Assembly: GCA_963815505.1 (NCBI GenBank)
Contig: CAWFGU010000026.1
Span: forward strand, 62,001 to 126,000
Direction of reading: 5' to 3'
Length of the DNA: 64,000 nt
DNA from: CAXBBB01 sp963815505
GTDB lineage: Bacteria; Bacteroidota; Rhodothermia; Rhodothermales; BA12
This document shows positions 1 to 10,093 of the stretch, piece after piece. Made by a program: the position numbers and the translations under genes. The notes under the pieces were generated by a model that was not told the DNA's origin, ran no database searches, and worked only from the letters and a program-made list of their open reading frames with translations. Numbering within the stretch: the first letter of the stretch is position 1; each line of letters begins with the position of its first letter.

Positions 1-804
1 AATGCGTTCGCCGCCGATACGCTTCATAAGTACGTCTACCAGCAGCCTGCTCGCCTGCCGGGCCGCACCAACGACCGGGCGCGCAAGGCGGGCGTGGTGA
101 CCACGCCCGACAGCGCAGGCGTGACGCTGGCCGGAACGTGGACGCAGGACGAACGCGCCATCGGCGTTGGCGGACGGACGATGGAGTTCGCCGCACCGGG
201 GACTGGGTCGACGGCGACGTACCAACTCACCGCTGAGGCCTCGGGCGGGTTCGACGTGTACGCGTTCGTCCCCCGCTTTCGCAGCGGCTCGACGACCGAC
301 GCCTACTACGCCGTCGGCGTCGGATCGGACACGACGGTCGCACGCGTCGATCAGCGCTCGACCTACAACCAGGGCTTCGTCTATGTCGCCACGGTCCAGG
401 CCAACGCGGGTGAAACCGTCACCGTCACCATCCGACCCGACCAGGCAACCGACGGGCGCGCGACCTACGCCGACGGCATGATGATGGTGCGCAACTTCGC
501 TGCCGAACGCCAGGGACTCATCACGTCGATCCGCCGCCCCAACGTTACGGGCGGAGATCTGGAGGTGCAGCCCTTCCCCAACCCGGCTCGCGACTGGGCC
601 ACGTTCCGCCTGGCTACGTCGACCGCGCCGACGACCATCCGGCTGTACGACGCGCTCGGCCGCGAGGTTGGCGTGCGCACGGCTCCAGCGTCTGTAGTGA
701 ATCTCGACCTGCCGGTCAGCGAGCTTGCCGCGGGAGTATACCTGTGGCGCGCGCAGTCCGGCGAGCGCACGGCGACGGGGACACTGGTGGTGGCGCCTCG
801 GTAG
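1..804 (+). CDS. Secreted protein with golvesin-like and type IX sorting domains, 3' part
   Basis: The frame is open from base 1, so the start lies upstream of the window and about 267 residues are visible. The middle part (roughly 120-480) reads as a beta-rich module like the golvesin/xanthan-lyase C-terminal domain, with a FDVYAFVPRF segment and an alternation typical of that family. The last ~80 residues form a T9SS type A sorting domain: PFPNPARD, then YDALGREV and AAGVYLWR, ending in a basic tail. Such proteins are exported by Sec, cross the outer membrane by the type IX system and are kept on the surface or released. The catalytic part, if any, is outside the window, so the enzyme class is unknown. 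It is followed by a bidirectional terminator and a convergent kinase gene. Confidence 0.8.
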   Translation, partial: NAFAADTLHKYVYQQPARLPGRTNDRARKAGVVTTPDSAGVTLAGTWTQDERAIGVGGRTMEFAAPGTGSTATYQLTAEASGGFDVYAFVPRFRSGSTTDAYYAVGVGSDTTVARVDQRSTYNQGFVYVATVQANAGETVTVTIRPDQATDGRATYADGMMMVRNFAAERQGLITSIRRPNVTGGDLEVQPFPNPARDWATFRLATSTAPTTIRLYDALGREVGVRTAPASVVNLDLPVSELAAGVYLWRAQSGERTATGTLVVAPR

Positions 805-837
805 AAAGCGAGCTTCTCTCTAACACAGAGGGACCCG

Positions 838-878
838 AAAAAGGAGCGGTGTCGGCTTGGCTGGCAACGCTCCTTTTT
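838..878. terminator. Bidirectional intrinsic terminator
   Basis: An 11-bp perfect inverted repeat, AAAAAGGAGCG at 838-848 and CGCTCCTTTTT at 868-878, flanks a 19-base loop. It supplies a T-run on both strands and sits between two convergent genes (stops at 804 and 899), as expected for a shared terminator. Confidence 0.85.
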
Positions 879-898
879 CTACGATACGTCCCCCGTCT

Positions 899-3800
899 CT
901 ACCGGATGCGCGCCAGGCTTCGAGCAAGATCGTCGAAGTGGACCGGTTTGGGCAGGTAGTCGTCGGCTCCGGCGGCGAGGCAGGTGGCACGGTCGCCCTC
1001 CATCGCGTTAGCCGTAAGCGCAATGATGCGGGGCTGCGACGACAGGTCCGCATCGGCCCGGATGCGGCGTGTTGCCTCGAGTCCGTCCATTTCGGGCATC
1101 TGCACATCCATCAGGATGGCGTCATACGGAGATCCGACGTTGTGCGCCGCTCGAACTGCAGAAAGCACTTCGCGACCGTTCACGGCCACATCGGCCACGT
1201 ACCCCATTCGGTCGAGCAGACGCAAGGCGACTTTCCGGTTGATGAGGTTGTCCTCGGCCAGCAGCAACCGAACCGACGCAGGATCCACCGCCGATGCGGC
1301 AGGGACGACCGACTCAAAGGGGACGGTAGGCGCTTCGGCGAGGCGCGTTTGGACCGTGAGTTCGAACGTCGATCCTTGGCCTAGTGTGCTCTGCGCAGTC
1401 AGCGTGCCGCCCATCAGCGTCGCCAGACGCTGGCTGATCGTCAAGCCCAGACCGGTGCCTCCGTAGCGACGCGTCGTCGAGGCGTCGGCCTGAGAGAAGC
1501 TCTCGAAAATGGCGTCCAGCTTCTCGGTCGGAATGCCGATTCCAGTATCGGTCACGGCGATGCGGAGCGCGGCCTCGTCGCCCCGTACGTCAGCAGCCGC
1601 GCTCAGCGTGACACGGCCATGAGGGGTGAACTTCACTGCGTTCGAGAGCAGGTTGACGAGGATCTGTCGCAGACGAGTCGCGTCGCCGCTGAGATACCGA
1701 GGCAGTGCCGCGTCGAGGTGCACCTCGAGAGAGACGTCTTTCTCGCTCGCCTCGTGGCGCAGCAGGTCGGCGGCCTCGCGCGTCGTCTTGTACACGTCGA
1801 AGGGCGCATCTTCGACGTCCAGTTTACCTGCTTCGATTTTCGAGAAATCGAGAATGTCGTTGATGATCGTTAGCAGCGCTTCGCCCGACGTACGGATCGT
1901 TTCGACCGAGTCGGCTTGATCGGCGTCCAACGGCGACTGCTGGAGCAGCGTCGTCATCCCGATCACGCCGTTCATGGGCGTCCGGATCTCGTGGCTCATG
2001 TTAGCGAGAAACTCGCTCTTGGCTCTGACCGATGCCTCGGCAGCTTCTTTAGCCTGTACCAGCGCGGCCTCGTTCTGCTTTTGCTCGGATAAGTCCGACA
2101 TGTAGATCACGAACAGCTGCCGCCCTCCTACTTCGGCAACCGGGCGGACCGACACCTCGGCGGGCACCTGGGTGCCGTCGGCGTGGCAGGCGGAGAGCTC
2201 GAGCACCTGGCCAAGCGAGCCGGTCGTACCCCGCTCGACGTAGTCACGCAGTTTGGCGCGGTGCTCTTCCCGTTGCTCTTTCGGAAGTAGGGAGTCGCTG
2301 AAGACGGTGCCGATCAGAGCGCTCGGAGAAAACCCGAACGAGCGCTCGACAGCCGGATTGGCGGCCACGACTCGGTCGTGCGCGTCGACGGTTATGACAG
2401 CGTCGGGAGCGGCGTCCAGAATCGACTGGATGAGCGCTTCGTTCTCGCGCAAGGCGGCTTCGGCAGCCTTCTGCTCGGTGATGTCGCGCACGACCGAGAG
2501 CACGCCGCTCACCTCTCCGGACGCCGTGTAGAAGGGAATGCGTGACGATGCAATGACGCCCCCCGGCATCGTGAGGTGCGGTTCCTCTTTGTCCATGAGC
2601 GGAACGCCGGTGCGCAGCACATGCCGCACTTCCTCCCACAACGACACTCCTAGAGGCCCGGCGGCCTCGACGAGCGAAAGACCGACCACTTCGTCGGCCG
2701 ACGTTGCGCCTGCCGTCTCAACGACGGCGTGGTTGGCCGCGACGATGATTCCGTCCAATCCGACAGCGTAGATGGTGTAGGGTACCGCGTCGATGACGGC
2801 CTGCAGTAGGCTGCGCTGCGACTCGACCAGTCGCGCCTGCGCCACCAGGCGGCGCTCGATCTCCTTCTGATCGGTCACGTCGCGCGTCACGAACACGACA
2901 CCGTCTACGCGGCCTCCGCCGCCTCGAAACGGAATGCACGAGACCGACATCGTGCGGCCGGGATCTTCTATGCGCGGCTGCTCGCGCTCCAGGATCGGCT
3001 CCCCGCTACGGATCACGTCCTCGACATCCGGCCACAATACGTCGACGAGAGCCGGAGCCGTTTCGTCCAGTGTTTTGCCGACGACATCCGACACTGCCGC
3101 CAGACCGACGGCTTCCAGAGACACCTGGTTTGCGGCGTTCACGCGACGGTCCGCTCCGATGGCGAAAATGTGGAAGGGGATCGCGTCGATGATGGTCTGC
3201 AGCAGCGCCCGCTGCGATTCGAGCGACGACGTCTGCTCGACCAGGGATGCCGCTTGCTGCACGAGTTGGTGCTGCGCGCTTTTCTCCTCTGTGATGTCGC
3301 GCGTAAGAAACACCACCCCCTCGATCTCGCCCGATGCGCCCCTGTAGGGAATCCGCGACACCGATACTATGCGGGCGGCGTTGACGGGATGCACGCGTTC
3401 CTGGTCGAGGATGGCTTCACCGCTCATCAGCACCTCAACCGCGTCTTCCCATACCGCATCGGCACGGTCCGGGATCATATCGCGCAGCAGATGCCCTTCC
3501 ACGTCGCTCGCAGACACGCCGTTCATCGTGTCGAGCGTCGCTTGATTGGCCGTTATGATTCGCTGGTCCTTATCGATGAGGACAACGAGCGCTGGAATGG
3601 CATCGATGATGGTTTGGAGCATCGCGCGCTGCGACTCGAGCGATGCCGTCTGCTCGACGAGCGACGCGGCCTGCTGCACCAACTGCAGCTGTGCCTTTTT
3701 CTCTCCTGAGATGTCGCGCGCCACGAACACGACGCCCTGCACCTCTCCGTTCGCATCGCGATAGGGAATCCGCGACACCGAAAGCGTTCGATAGGGAGCT

Positions 3801-4678
3801 ACGCTGTCTACCTGCTCGCGATCGATAACCGCCTCTCCGCTTTCTATCACTTCGCGAGCTTCCTCCCAAATGCCGTCCGCTCGGTTTGGAAGTACGTCGC
3901 TCAGACGTCGTTGGATGACTTCTCCAACGTCCATTCCGCCCGTTGCATGGAACGTAGTGCGGTTCGCCGTCACGATGTTCTGATCCGTGTCGATCAGGAA
4001 AACCATCGACGGTATAGCGTCGATAATCGTCTGGAGCATGGCTCGCTGGGCCTCGAGCGACGCTTTCTGCTGCTCGAGCGTGCGCTCAGCGCTCCTTTGC
4101 GCAGTAACGTCGCGCGAGACGAACACGACGCCTTCGATCTCACCCGACGCACCGCGGTACGGAATCCGCGAGGTCGACATGTGGATGCCCGGGTTGAGCA
4201 GGTGCGGGTGCTCAAGATCCAGAACCGGCTCCTCGGTCCGCAGAATGCGCTGCGTCCAGTCCCAAATAGCGGCCCCACGCTCCATCACATCGACTATGGG
4301 CACGCCAACGACAGCATCGGCAGAATCGGCACCCATCATGCCGAGCGTCGCGCGGTTCGCAGCAACGACGCGCCCGTCCGCGCCGATCAGGTAGACGAGC
4401 GAGGGCAACGCGTCGATCACAGTTTCCAGCACCGATCGCTGCCGGGCGATCTCCTCGGCCGCCTGAGTCACTTGGGCGTTTTTGGTCTCGAAATCGTCCG
4501 ACACCCGCTCTAGAAGTCGGCTCAGCGTGCGATGACGCGACTCGGCGTAGCGCGACTCCGACGCTGCACGCTCCTGCTCCTGACGCACCTCGGCAATCAG
4601 GGCGCGCGCGTGATCACGGTCGGCGCCCGCTAGGCGGTCGTTCAAGAGAAGTTGGAGCGACTCTAGGGAATCGGCCAT
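899..4678 (-). CDS. Hybrid sensor histidine kinase with six PAS domains and a receiver
   Basis: A 1259-residue signalling protein without an obvious membrane segment, so probably cytoplasmic. A coiled coil (about 20-80) leads into six PAS units spaced about 125-135 residues apart (about 85-860). Then come HisKA with the phospho-His motif ANMSHEIRTPMNG (about 880), a HATPase domain with DTGIGI and GTGLGL boxes (about 985-1095), and a receiver domain (about 1130-1255) with phosphoacceptor Asp in LMDVQMPEMDG. PAS units 1-5 share near-identical linkers (SRIPYRGASGEIEGVVF and SLESQRAMLQTIIDAIP variants), pointing to recent tandem duplication. The receiver would relay phosphate to an unlinked Hpt or effector. 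The upstream FIST gene lies 297 bases away on the same strand; that spacer holds no gene I recognise. Confidence 0.93.
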   Translation of the reverse strand: MADSLESLQLLLNDRLAGADRDHARALIAEVRQEQERAASESRYAESRHRTLSRLLERVSDDFETKNAQVTQAAEEIARQRSVLETVIDALPSLVYLIGADGRVVAANRATLGMMGADSADAVVGVPIVDVMERGAAIWDWTQRILRTEEPVLDLEHPHLLNPGIHMSTSRIPYRGASGEIEGVVFVSRDVTAQRSAERTLEQQKASLEAQRAMLQTIIDAIPSMVFLIDTDQNIVTANRTTFHATGGMDVGEVIQRRLSDVLPNRADGIWEEAREVIESGEAVIDREQVDSVAPYRTLSVSRIPYRDANGEVQGVVFVARDISGEKKAQLQLVQQAASLVEQTASLESQRAMLQTIIDAIPALVVLIDKDQRIITANQATLDTMNGVSASDVEGHLLRDMIPDRADAVWEDAVEVLMSGEAILDQERVHPVNAARIVSVSRIPYRGASGEIEGVVFLTRDITEEKSAQHQLVQQAASLVEQTSSLESQRALLQTIIDAIPFHIFAIGADRRVNAANQVSLEAVGLAAVSDVVGKTLDETAPALVDVLWPDVEDVIRSGEPILEREQPRIEDPGRTMSVSCIPFRGGGGRVDGVVFVTRDVTDQKEIERRLVAQARLVESQRSLLQAVIDAVPYTIYAVGLDGIIVAANHAVVETAGATSADEVVGLSLVEAAGPLGVSLWEEVRHVLRTGVPLMDKEEPHLTMPGGVIASSRIPFYTASGEVSGVLSVVRDITEQKAAEAALRENEALIQSILDAAPDAVITVDAHDRVVAANPAVERSFGFSPSALIGTVFSDSLLPKEQREEHRAKLRDYVERGTTGSLGQVLELSACHADGTQVPAEVSVRPVAEVGGRQLFVIYMSDLSEQKQNEAALVQAKEAAEASVRAKSEFLANMSHEIRTPMNGVIGMTTLLQQSPLDADQADSVETIRTSGEALLTIINDILDFSKIEAGKLDVEDAPFDVYKTTREAADLLRHEASEKDVSLEVHLDAALPRYLSGDATRLRQILVNLLSNAVKFTPHGRVTLSAAADVRGDEAALRIAVTDTGIGIPTEKLDAIFESFSQADASTTRRYGGTGLGLTISQRLATLMGGTLTAQSTLGQGSTFELTVQTRLAEAPTVPFESVVPAASAVDPASVRLLLAEDNLINRKVALRLLDRMGYVADVAVNGREVLSAVRAAHNVGSPYDAILMDVQMPEMDGLEATRRIRADADLSSQPRIIALTANAMEGDRATCLAAGADDYLPKPVHFDDLARSLARIR

Positions 4679-4975
4679 CGTGTCGGGATCAGCGGATGCG
4701 CAGAGCGCTCGGCAGTGTAGATCGAGTCGTAGAAGTCGCCCTTGGTTCCGAGTATCGTTTCAGCCCCTTCTCGGGCACGAGGTCGAACCTTTCGAACGCT
4801 CGGGTCGACCGGTCCGTCACCTGTCGCCACGTCGCGGGATGGCTCCGCACAACGGCGGCGAATGCCAGCGCGAATCTGCCCGCGATACAGAGCCCTACCT
4901 GAGCGAACAGGTCGTCAGCGGACCAAGGCCAGGAGCGAGTGAGCCGCCAGGGAACGAGGGAAATAGATACGCGAA

Positions 4976-6103
4976 CTAGCGAGAGCGGAGCGTGATGAGC
5001 GAGCAGGTGGAATTATGAAAGTCGGGCGGCGTTTCGGGGTGGGCGCCGAATTCTCCGTAGGCGAAGAAGCCAACCTGAGGTGCGTCCCACAGGTCGGACA
5101 CGGCTTTGGCCTCGGCGTCGGCGAACGTACCGATGGCGGCGTGGCGCGCGCGGCACGAAAGCATGAGAACAGCGTCGGCTTCGGGTGAGCGCGTTCGGAC
5201 GGTCTCGGCATCGGCGAGCAGGCGCTCGACCATGTCGTCGGACGGCGGCGCGCAGAATCGGACGCGAGCGCCTTCGTCGATGTCGCCCGCGAAGATGATG
5301 CCCTGGGCTTTGCCCGCCACGTATGCCGAGGCGCGCAGCACCTGGGAGCCGTCGCCGCGCCGAACACTCAGCGGCAGGTGTTTCCGGATGAGCAGCCCGA
5401 TGTTGACGGCGCGGTCCTCGTCCAGCTTCATGTACTCGTTGAACACGTCGAGTATGGGTTTGCCGTCGAGTTCGAAGACCGTGTTGCCCTCGGCCTTGGT
5501 AACGACCATCTCGTCGCCGACCGGCTTCCACCCACTCGTTGCTACGCTGTCGATGGCGACACGCGCGCCGTCGAACACGACAGCAGCAAGGTGGCCCGGC
5601 AATACGCCCTCGCTCGTTAGGATGTGAGTGGACAACTGGCTGAAGTTACTGCCTGCATAGCCCCCGAAAAACGGCACCCCCTCGCCCGCCGTGCGCTGAA
5701 ACGCGCGCACCAACTCGTCGCCGCTGGTGAACAGGCCCGAAGCAAACGCGAGCACGTGAGGCGTTTCGAACGCGTCGACGGCAAACTGTCCCAGGCGAGC
5801 CGCTGCCTGTGTCGGGTCGGCGTCGCCCGATCCGACGAAGACGCGAAAGGCATCCGCATCTACGTCGAGCAGTAGCGCCACGCTCGACTGCGGCCTGACG
5901 ACGCCGTCCATGATGCCGCCGTCCGTCGACGCGCCGATGAACTCCATGTCGTAGTCGCCGAGTGAAGTGGTGAGGGCTTTCAGATCGTGCTTGAGGTCGG
6001 CGAACACGAGGGCGAGCGTCGGCCTCATGCCTTCGTCTAGTTCGGCTTGGATGCGGCCAAGCAGGTCAGCAGTGGAACGGGCGGCGAGGGTTCGGGCGAT
6101 CAT
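4976..6103 (-). CDS. FIST domain sensory protein
   Basis: A 375-residue FIST protein, a family of putative small-ligand (amino acid) sensors usually found with histidine kinases or chemoreceptors. The FIST N domain spans about 25-220, with FIGASTDGG and PFFGGYAGSNF as its typical glycine-rich turns. The FIST C domain follows to the end, with the hallmark GFFAYGEFG near residue 345. The frame is open further upstream, but the ATG at 6103 gives the normal family length, and the upstream extension is Cys/Arg-rich and unlike coding sequence. It precedes the six-PAS kinase on the same strand, which suggests it feeds a signal to that kinase, although no direct evidence of coupling is visible. Confidence 0.85.
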   Translation of the reverse strand: MIARTLAARSTADLLGRIQAELDEGMRPTLALVFADLKHDLKALTTSLGDYDMEFIGASTDGGIMDGVVRPQSSVALLLDVDADAFRVFVGSGDADPTQAAARLGQFAVDAFETPHVLAFASGLFTSGDELVRAFQRTAGEGVPFFGGYAGSNFSQLSTHILTSEGVLPGHLAAVVFDGARVAIDSVATSGWKPVGDEMVVTKAEGNTVFELDGKPILDVFNEYMKLDEDRAVNIGLLIRKHLPLSVRRGDGSQVLRASAYVAGKAQGIIFAGDIDEGARVRFCAPPSDDMVERLLADAETVRTRSPEADAVLMLSCRARHAAIGTFADAEAKAVSDLWDAPQVGFFAYGEFGAHPETPPDFHNSTCSLITLRSR

Positions 6104-6332
6104 GGCGAAACTGAGGGGCTCGTGGACACGAGGCGGTAAAAAGAGGTGTCGGCTGGGGGCGTCGGAAGCAAAGCGGGCACGCCGGTGGGCACACCGCACA
6201 GAGTACGGCACAGGCCAGGGTTACTTTACCTGAAGCCCCGACGCCCGTACAGTGTTGGATCATTTTCCCACCCGCTTCCCTACCGGCTACCTCGCAGGCA
6301 CCTCACCTCTCGCCTGTGCCGCTCTTCTCCTC

Positions 6333-9248
6333 ATGCCCAACGCCCAGCAGCCCTACGGCGCCACGCGCACCGACGCCCAGCAGCCCTATGGTGCTACTCC
6401 GTCTGATGCCACTCCCCCATCGCCCACCTCCGATCCGATCCGAGGCATCGTCGTGTCGCACACGCACTGGGATCGGGCGTGGTACCTGCCGTTTGAGGCG
6501 TTTCGCGTTCGACTGGTGCGTCTGATCGACCGGCTGCTCGATTTGCTCGACTCGGACCCCGGCTATGTCTCGTTCACACTCGACGGACAGACCGTACTGC
6601 TCGAGGACTACCTCGCAGTCCGCCCCGACCAAACCGACCGCCTGCGCGCGCGCATCGCCGACGGACGCCTGCGCATCGGTCCGTTCTACGTGCTGCCCGA
6701 CCTTTTTCTGGCGTCGATGGAGAGCCACGTCCGCAACCTGCAACGCGGCCTGCGCGACATGGACGCCTGGGGCGTGCCGCCGGATCAGCGCCGCGTCGGC
6801 TACGTGCCCGACCCATTCGGCCACCCGGCGCAGATGCCGCAGCTTCTTCGCGGATTCGGAATCGACACGTACGTGCTCACGCGCGGGCTGTCGCACGAGG
6901 ACAAGGCGGCGCATGGCAACCTGTTTGGGTGGCAGTCGCCCGACGGCTCGCAGGTGACGGCGTTTTACGGCCGCGATGGCTATTTCAACGCCGGAGGACT
7001 GGGCCTGCCGTCGATGTACGGACGGATGGACGGCGCGGCGGCGGACGCAGAGAAGGCAGCCGATCAGCTGCGCGCGACGCAGGCGAGCCTGTCGCCGGAT
7101 CAGGCGGCACAGACACTGCTCTTGCTCAACGGATTCGACCATATGCCCGAGCAGGCCAGCCTTCCCGCCATACTCGACGCGTTGCGCGCTGCCCATCCCG
7201 ATTGGACGCTCGAACACGCCGGACTCGATGCCTTTTTCGACGAAGTCGACCAGGAAGCGCCGGACCTGCCCGTCCGCGACCGCACTGGAATCGACGCCGA
7301 CCTGATCGGGAACGCCGACCATCCGATCCTGCTTTCGGTCTACTCGACGCGCCTCTACCTCAAACGCCAACTCCACGCCACCGAATCGCTGCTGACACGC
7401 GTCGCCGAGCCGCTCGCCGCGTGGATGGCGCTAACGACGCTCACGGCTGATTCCGCGCCCGATGCCTGGCGCCCGCCCGCCGCGCCCGATCCACGTCCCC
7501 ACCTCGAGTTGGCGTGGCGCGAGATCCTGCGCTGCCTGCCGCACGATGACATCTGCGGATGCAGCGTCGATGCCGTCCACCGCGACGGGGAAGCGCGCAT
7601 GCGGCACTCGGGAGAGATCGCGCGGACGCTCGTTACGGAAGCGCTCGAAGGGATGGGCCACGCCGGGTTTACCGAGCCGATTAGCGGTACTGGCGATGGA
7701 ACTGACGTGTTCGTATTCAATCCTCACCCGTGGCCCGAACGCTTTCGCGTCGAGGCCGATGTTCTGCTGCCCAACCCCGAGGGCGAGTTCGGAGACCCGC
7801 CGCCCGTCCAAACGCTGATCGCTGCCGACAGCGATGGGCTTGTGCCGCTGCACGTGCTGAGTACCGACGCGCCCGCCTTTCGAAGCCGCTACGTCGAAAG
7901 CACCTGGGGACGGCGCTACACCATCGCCGCGGACCTCGACCTACCGCCGCTGGGCTACCGCGTGCTGCATGTGTCCGCGTCCGGCGAAGCCCCCACCGAG
8001 GCTGGTGACGCCTCGTCTTCCGAGCCGTGGGCACCTCCGGCACTCGAGAACGATGCGTGGCGCCTAGAGTGGACCGAAAGCGGTCTGACCCTGACGCACA
8101 AACCGTCGGGCGCGACTCGATCTGATGCGGTCCGTCTGGCCTGGGAGCCGGACGCTGGCGACAGCTACAGCTACTCGCCCCCCGAGGGTACCTCGCTGCC
8201 TCCGCCCGCGCGCTACGCTCGCCTCACCCACCTCGACCGGGACCCCGCCGACGCGTCACGGCTCATGGCGCGCTGGCAACTCGACGTACCCACCTCCCTG
8301 GGCAGCGATACGTGGACCCATCTCGACCTGCACGCCACCCTGCGCCTAGACGGACCACGCGGCCTGCACGTCTCGATCCGCTACCAAAACACCGCGAGCG
8401 ACGGACGCCTTCGCCTGCTCGTCCCGACTGGAGCTCAGGCCCGCACTTCGACTGCCGACGCTCACTGGCGCCTCGCCGAGCGCCGCCGCCCCGACCTGCT
8501 CACGCCCACCGACGCCCCCGACCGCTACGCAGGCTATCCGGGCGAGTTGAACTACGACACGCATCATCAGGGCGACTTTTGCTGGGTCGACGGCCCAGAC
8601 GCGCGGACTTGGGTCGCAAATCGCGGCTTGCCCGAATATGCCCTCGTCGACGCCGGAACGCCGACCGACGGATGGACCGGGGAGGCCATTACGGAAGGGG
8701 ACCAGACCTGGATTGCTATCACACTGTGTCGCAGCGTAGGATGGCTCAGCAGGAAGGGCGGACGCATCCGTAGAGTCGGCGCCGGTCCCCAGGTGCCGAC
8801 GCCCGAAGCGCAGTGCCTCCGCGAGATGGGCGGCGACGTGCTGATCGGCTGGGCGCCCGATGACCAGATGGACGCGACGACGGTCCGCCGAGCCTGCCGC
8901 GCGTTCGCCCATCCAGCCTACGCCGAAGAACTACCACTCCTCCCCTACCTGAGCCCCACCGGTCCCCCGCGCCAGCGCCGAATGAGCCTGCTCAACGTCG
9001 CCGACTCACAGTTGGAACTGGCCTCGTTCCGCCGCGAACCCAATGGCACCGGCATCGTGATCCGCCTCTACAACCCGACCGCCGAGCCGGTTATCTCGCG
9101 CGTGACGACTGCGCTTCCGCTCACGCGCTACGCTCCTTCCGACCTGCGCGACGCATGGGACGAGTCGCAAGCGCAGTCGCTCGAATCCGGATCGTTCGAC
9201 GCCCACCTTCCACCATTTGCCTGCCGGACGTGGGTGTTGCGTGTGTAA
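6333..9248 (+). CDS. Glycoside hydrolase family 38 alpha-mannosidase
   Basis: About 971 residues. The N-terminal catalytic domain has the GH38 zinc motif SHTHWDRAW near residue 45, the nucleophile motif VPDPFGHPAQMP near 180, and a later zinc-ligand motif LLNGFDHMP near 270. The C-terminal half has the mannosidase beta-sandwich features, including YPGELNYDTHHQGDF and a final LPPFACRTWVL. There is no signal peptide, so it is probably cytoplasmic and trims mannosyl oligosaccharides after uptake. The ATG at 6333 is chosen because it follows the pyrimidine-rich leader typical of this genome; an upstream in-frame ATG at 6252 is possible. The N-terminus carries two copies of an 11-residue repeat. 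It is divergent from the FIST gene. Confidence 0.9.
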   Translation: MPNAQQPYGATRTDAQQPYGATPSDATPPSPTSDPIRGIVVSHTHWDRAWYLPFEAFRVRLVRLIDRLLDLLDSDPGYVSFTLDGQTVLLEDYLAVRPDQTDRLRARIADGRLRIGPFYVLPDLFLASMESHVRNLQRGLRDMDAWGVPPDQRRVGYVPDPFGHPAQMPQLLRGFGIDTYVLTRGLSHEDKAAHGNLFGWQSPDGSQVTAFYGRDGYFNAGGLGLPSMYGRMDGAAADAEKAADQLRATQASLSPDQAAQTLLLLNGFDHMPEQASLPAILDALRAAHPDWTLEHAGLDAFFDEVDQEAPDLPVRDRTGIDADLIGNADHPILLSVYSTRLYLKRQLHATESLLTRVAEPLAAWMALTTLTADSAPDAWRPPAAPDPRPHLELAWREILRCLPHDDICGCSVDAVHRDGEARMRHSGEIARTLVTEALEGMGHAGFTEPISGTGDGTDVFVFNPHPWPERFRVEADVLLPNPEGEFGDPPPVQTLIAADSDGLVPLHVLSTDAPAFRSRYVESTWGRRYTIAADLDLPPLGYRVLHVSASGEAPTEAGDASSSEPWAPPALENDAWRLEWTESGLTLTHKPSGATRSDAVRLAWEPDAGDSYSYSPPEGTSLPPPARYARLTHLDRDPADASRLMARWQLDVPTSLGSDTWTHLDLHATLRLDGPRGLHVSIRYQNTASDGRLRLLVPTGAQARTSTADAHWRLAERRRPDLLTPTDAPDRYAGYPGELNYDTHHQGDFCWVDGPDARTWVANRGLPEYALVDAGTPTDGWTGEAITEGDQTWIAITLCRSVGWLSRKGGRIRRVGAGPQVPTPEAQCLREMGGDVLIGWAPDDQMDATTVRRACRAFAHPAYAEELPLLPYLSPTGPPRQRRMSLLNVADSQLELASFRREPNGTGIVIRLYNPTAEPVISRVTTALPLTRYAPSDLRDAWDESQAQSLESGSFDAHLPPFACRTWVLRV
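6342..6407 (+). repeat. 33-bp tandem repeat at the mannosidase N-terminus
   Basis: Two adjacent 33-base units encode AQQPYGATRTD and AQQPYGATPSD. The first 8 residues are identical, while the codons differ at four third positions (tac/tat, ggc/ggt, gcc/gct, acg/act). This suggests an older duplication kept at the protein level, or simply a low-complexity linker ahead of the catalytic domain. Confidence 0.7.
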
Positions 9249-9321
9249 GTTTGCGTCACGGCTAATCGCCACTCTATTCCACTTGCCCATGGGCGCACCA
9301 CTTCTACCTTCTCACTGTCCC

Positions 9322-10034
9322 ATGCGACCTCTCATACTCGTCGTGCTCGCGCTCGGCATCGCCTCTACTACGCACGCACAGTCGCGTCGGCAAACCCGCG
9401 CGAGCGCTCAGCAGACGCAATCCGCTTCCAGAGCATACAACCAGTTCTCCAAAACGACTGGCTTTACCATCGGGGCAAGTCTGAGCGCCCATACTACCAC
9501 ACTCGACTTAACCGATGCCGACGCCGAATTAGAAGGGCGATCCGTTTCCGACTCCTAGACGACTTCGGGCAAGATTTTGATTTGGGTGGCGGCGGAGTCG
9601 GTCTACGTATTGGCTATGGATTCAGCGATCTATTTACGCTCTACTTAGATCTTGGAGGAGCATCAGTTGAAGGCGAAGAAGATGATGTCGACATTGAGGC
9701 AACACTGGCGTATGGCGAACTCGGCGGAGAGTTCACCTTCGGGTCTGACGCTCAACAGTGGCGCCCTTTCGTGAACGTGGCATTGCAGGGGTACGGCATC
9801 GGTGAGGAAGACGACGGTAATTCGTACGCGTATGCCGGGGGAGGCCTCAAACTCGGAGGCGGCGTGAGCTACTTCGTAACGCCTCAGTTCGCGCTGCGCG
9901 GTAGCGTCGACCTCAGTGGAGGGCAGATTTCGATCTACGCCCTCGACATCGACGGCGACGAGGAAGACTTCGATGTTGAGGATGCCTCCTACTCGCTCGC
10001 CCGCGCACACCTGGGCGTCACGTATCGCTTCTGA
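9322..10034 (+). CDS. Outer-membrane beta-barrel protein, one frameshift
   Basis: A small porin-like barrel. The ATG at 9322 gives a signal peptide (MRPLILVVLALGIASTTHA, cleavage before QS). The frame then closes at TAG 9556-9558, but the barrel continues in another frame from about 9555 to 10034 with alternating hydrophobic strands (GVGLRIGYGFSDLFTLYLDLG) and a C-terminal LGVTYRF, ending in Phe as barrels recognised by BAM do. The two parts join if one base is missing near 9545-9556. Acidic loops (EGEEDDVD, DGDEEDFDVED) may bind cations. Function is unknown beyond an outer-membrane barrel. A GC-rich hairpin terminator follows. Confidence 0.75.
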
Positions 10035-10054
10035 TCCGCCCAAGCCTTCCGCGC

Positions 10055-10086
10055 GAGCGCCGCGTCTTTTCGGAGGCGCGGCGCTC
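10055..10086. terminator. GC-rich bidirectional terminator
   Basis: A 10-bp perfect inverted repeat, GAGCGCCGCG at 10055-10064 and CGCGGCGCTC at 10077-10086, with a 12-base loop and TTTT at 10091-10094. It lies between the convergent barrel and permease genes. Confidence 0.7.
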
Positions 10087-10093
10087 CTCGTTT

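Noticed and set aside
3911..4513. Rightward open frames opposite the PAS array
   Set aside because: They repeat with the PAS duplication and show no independent domain.
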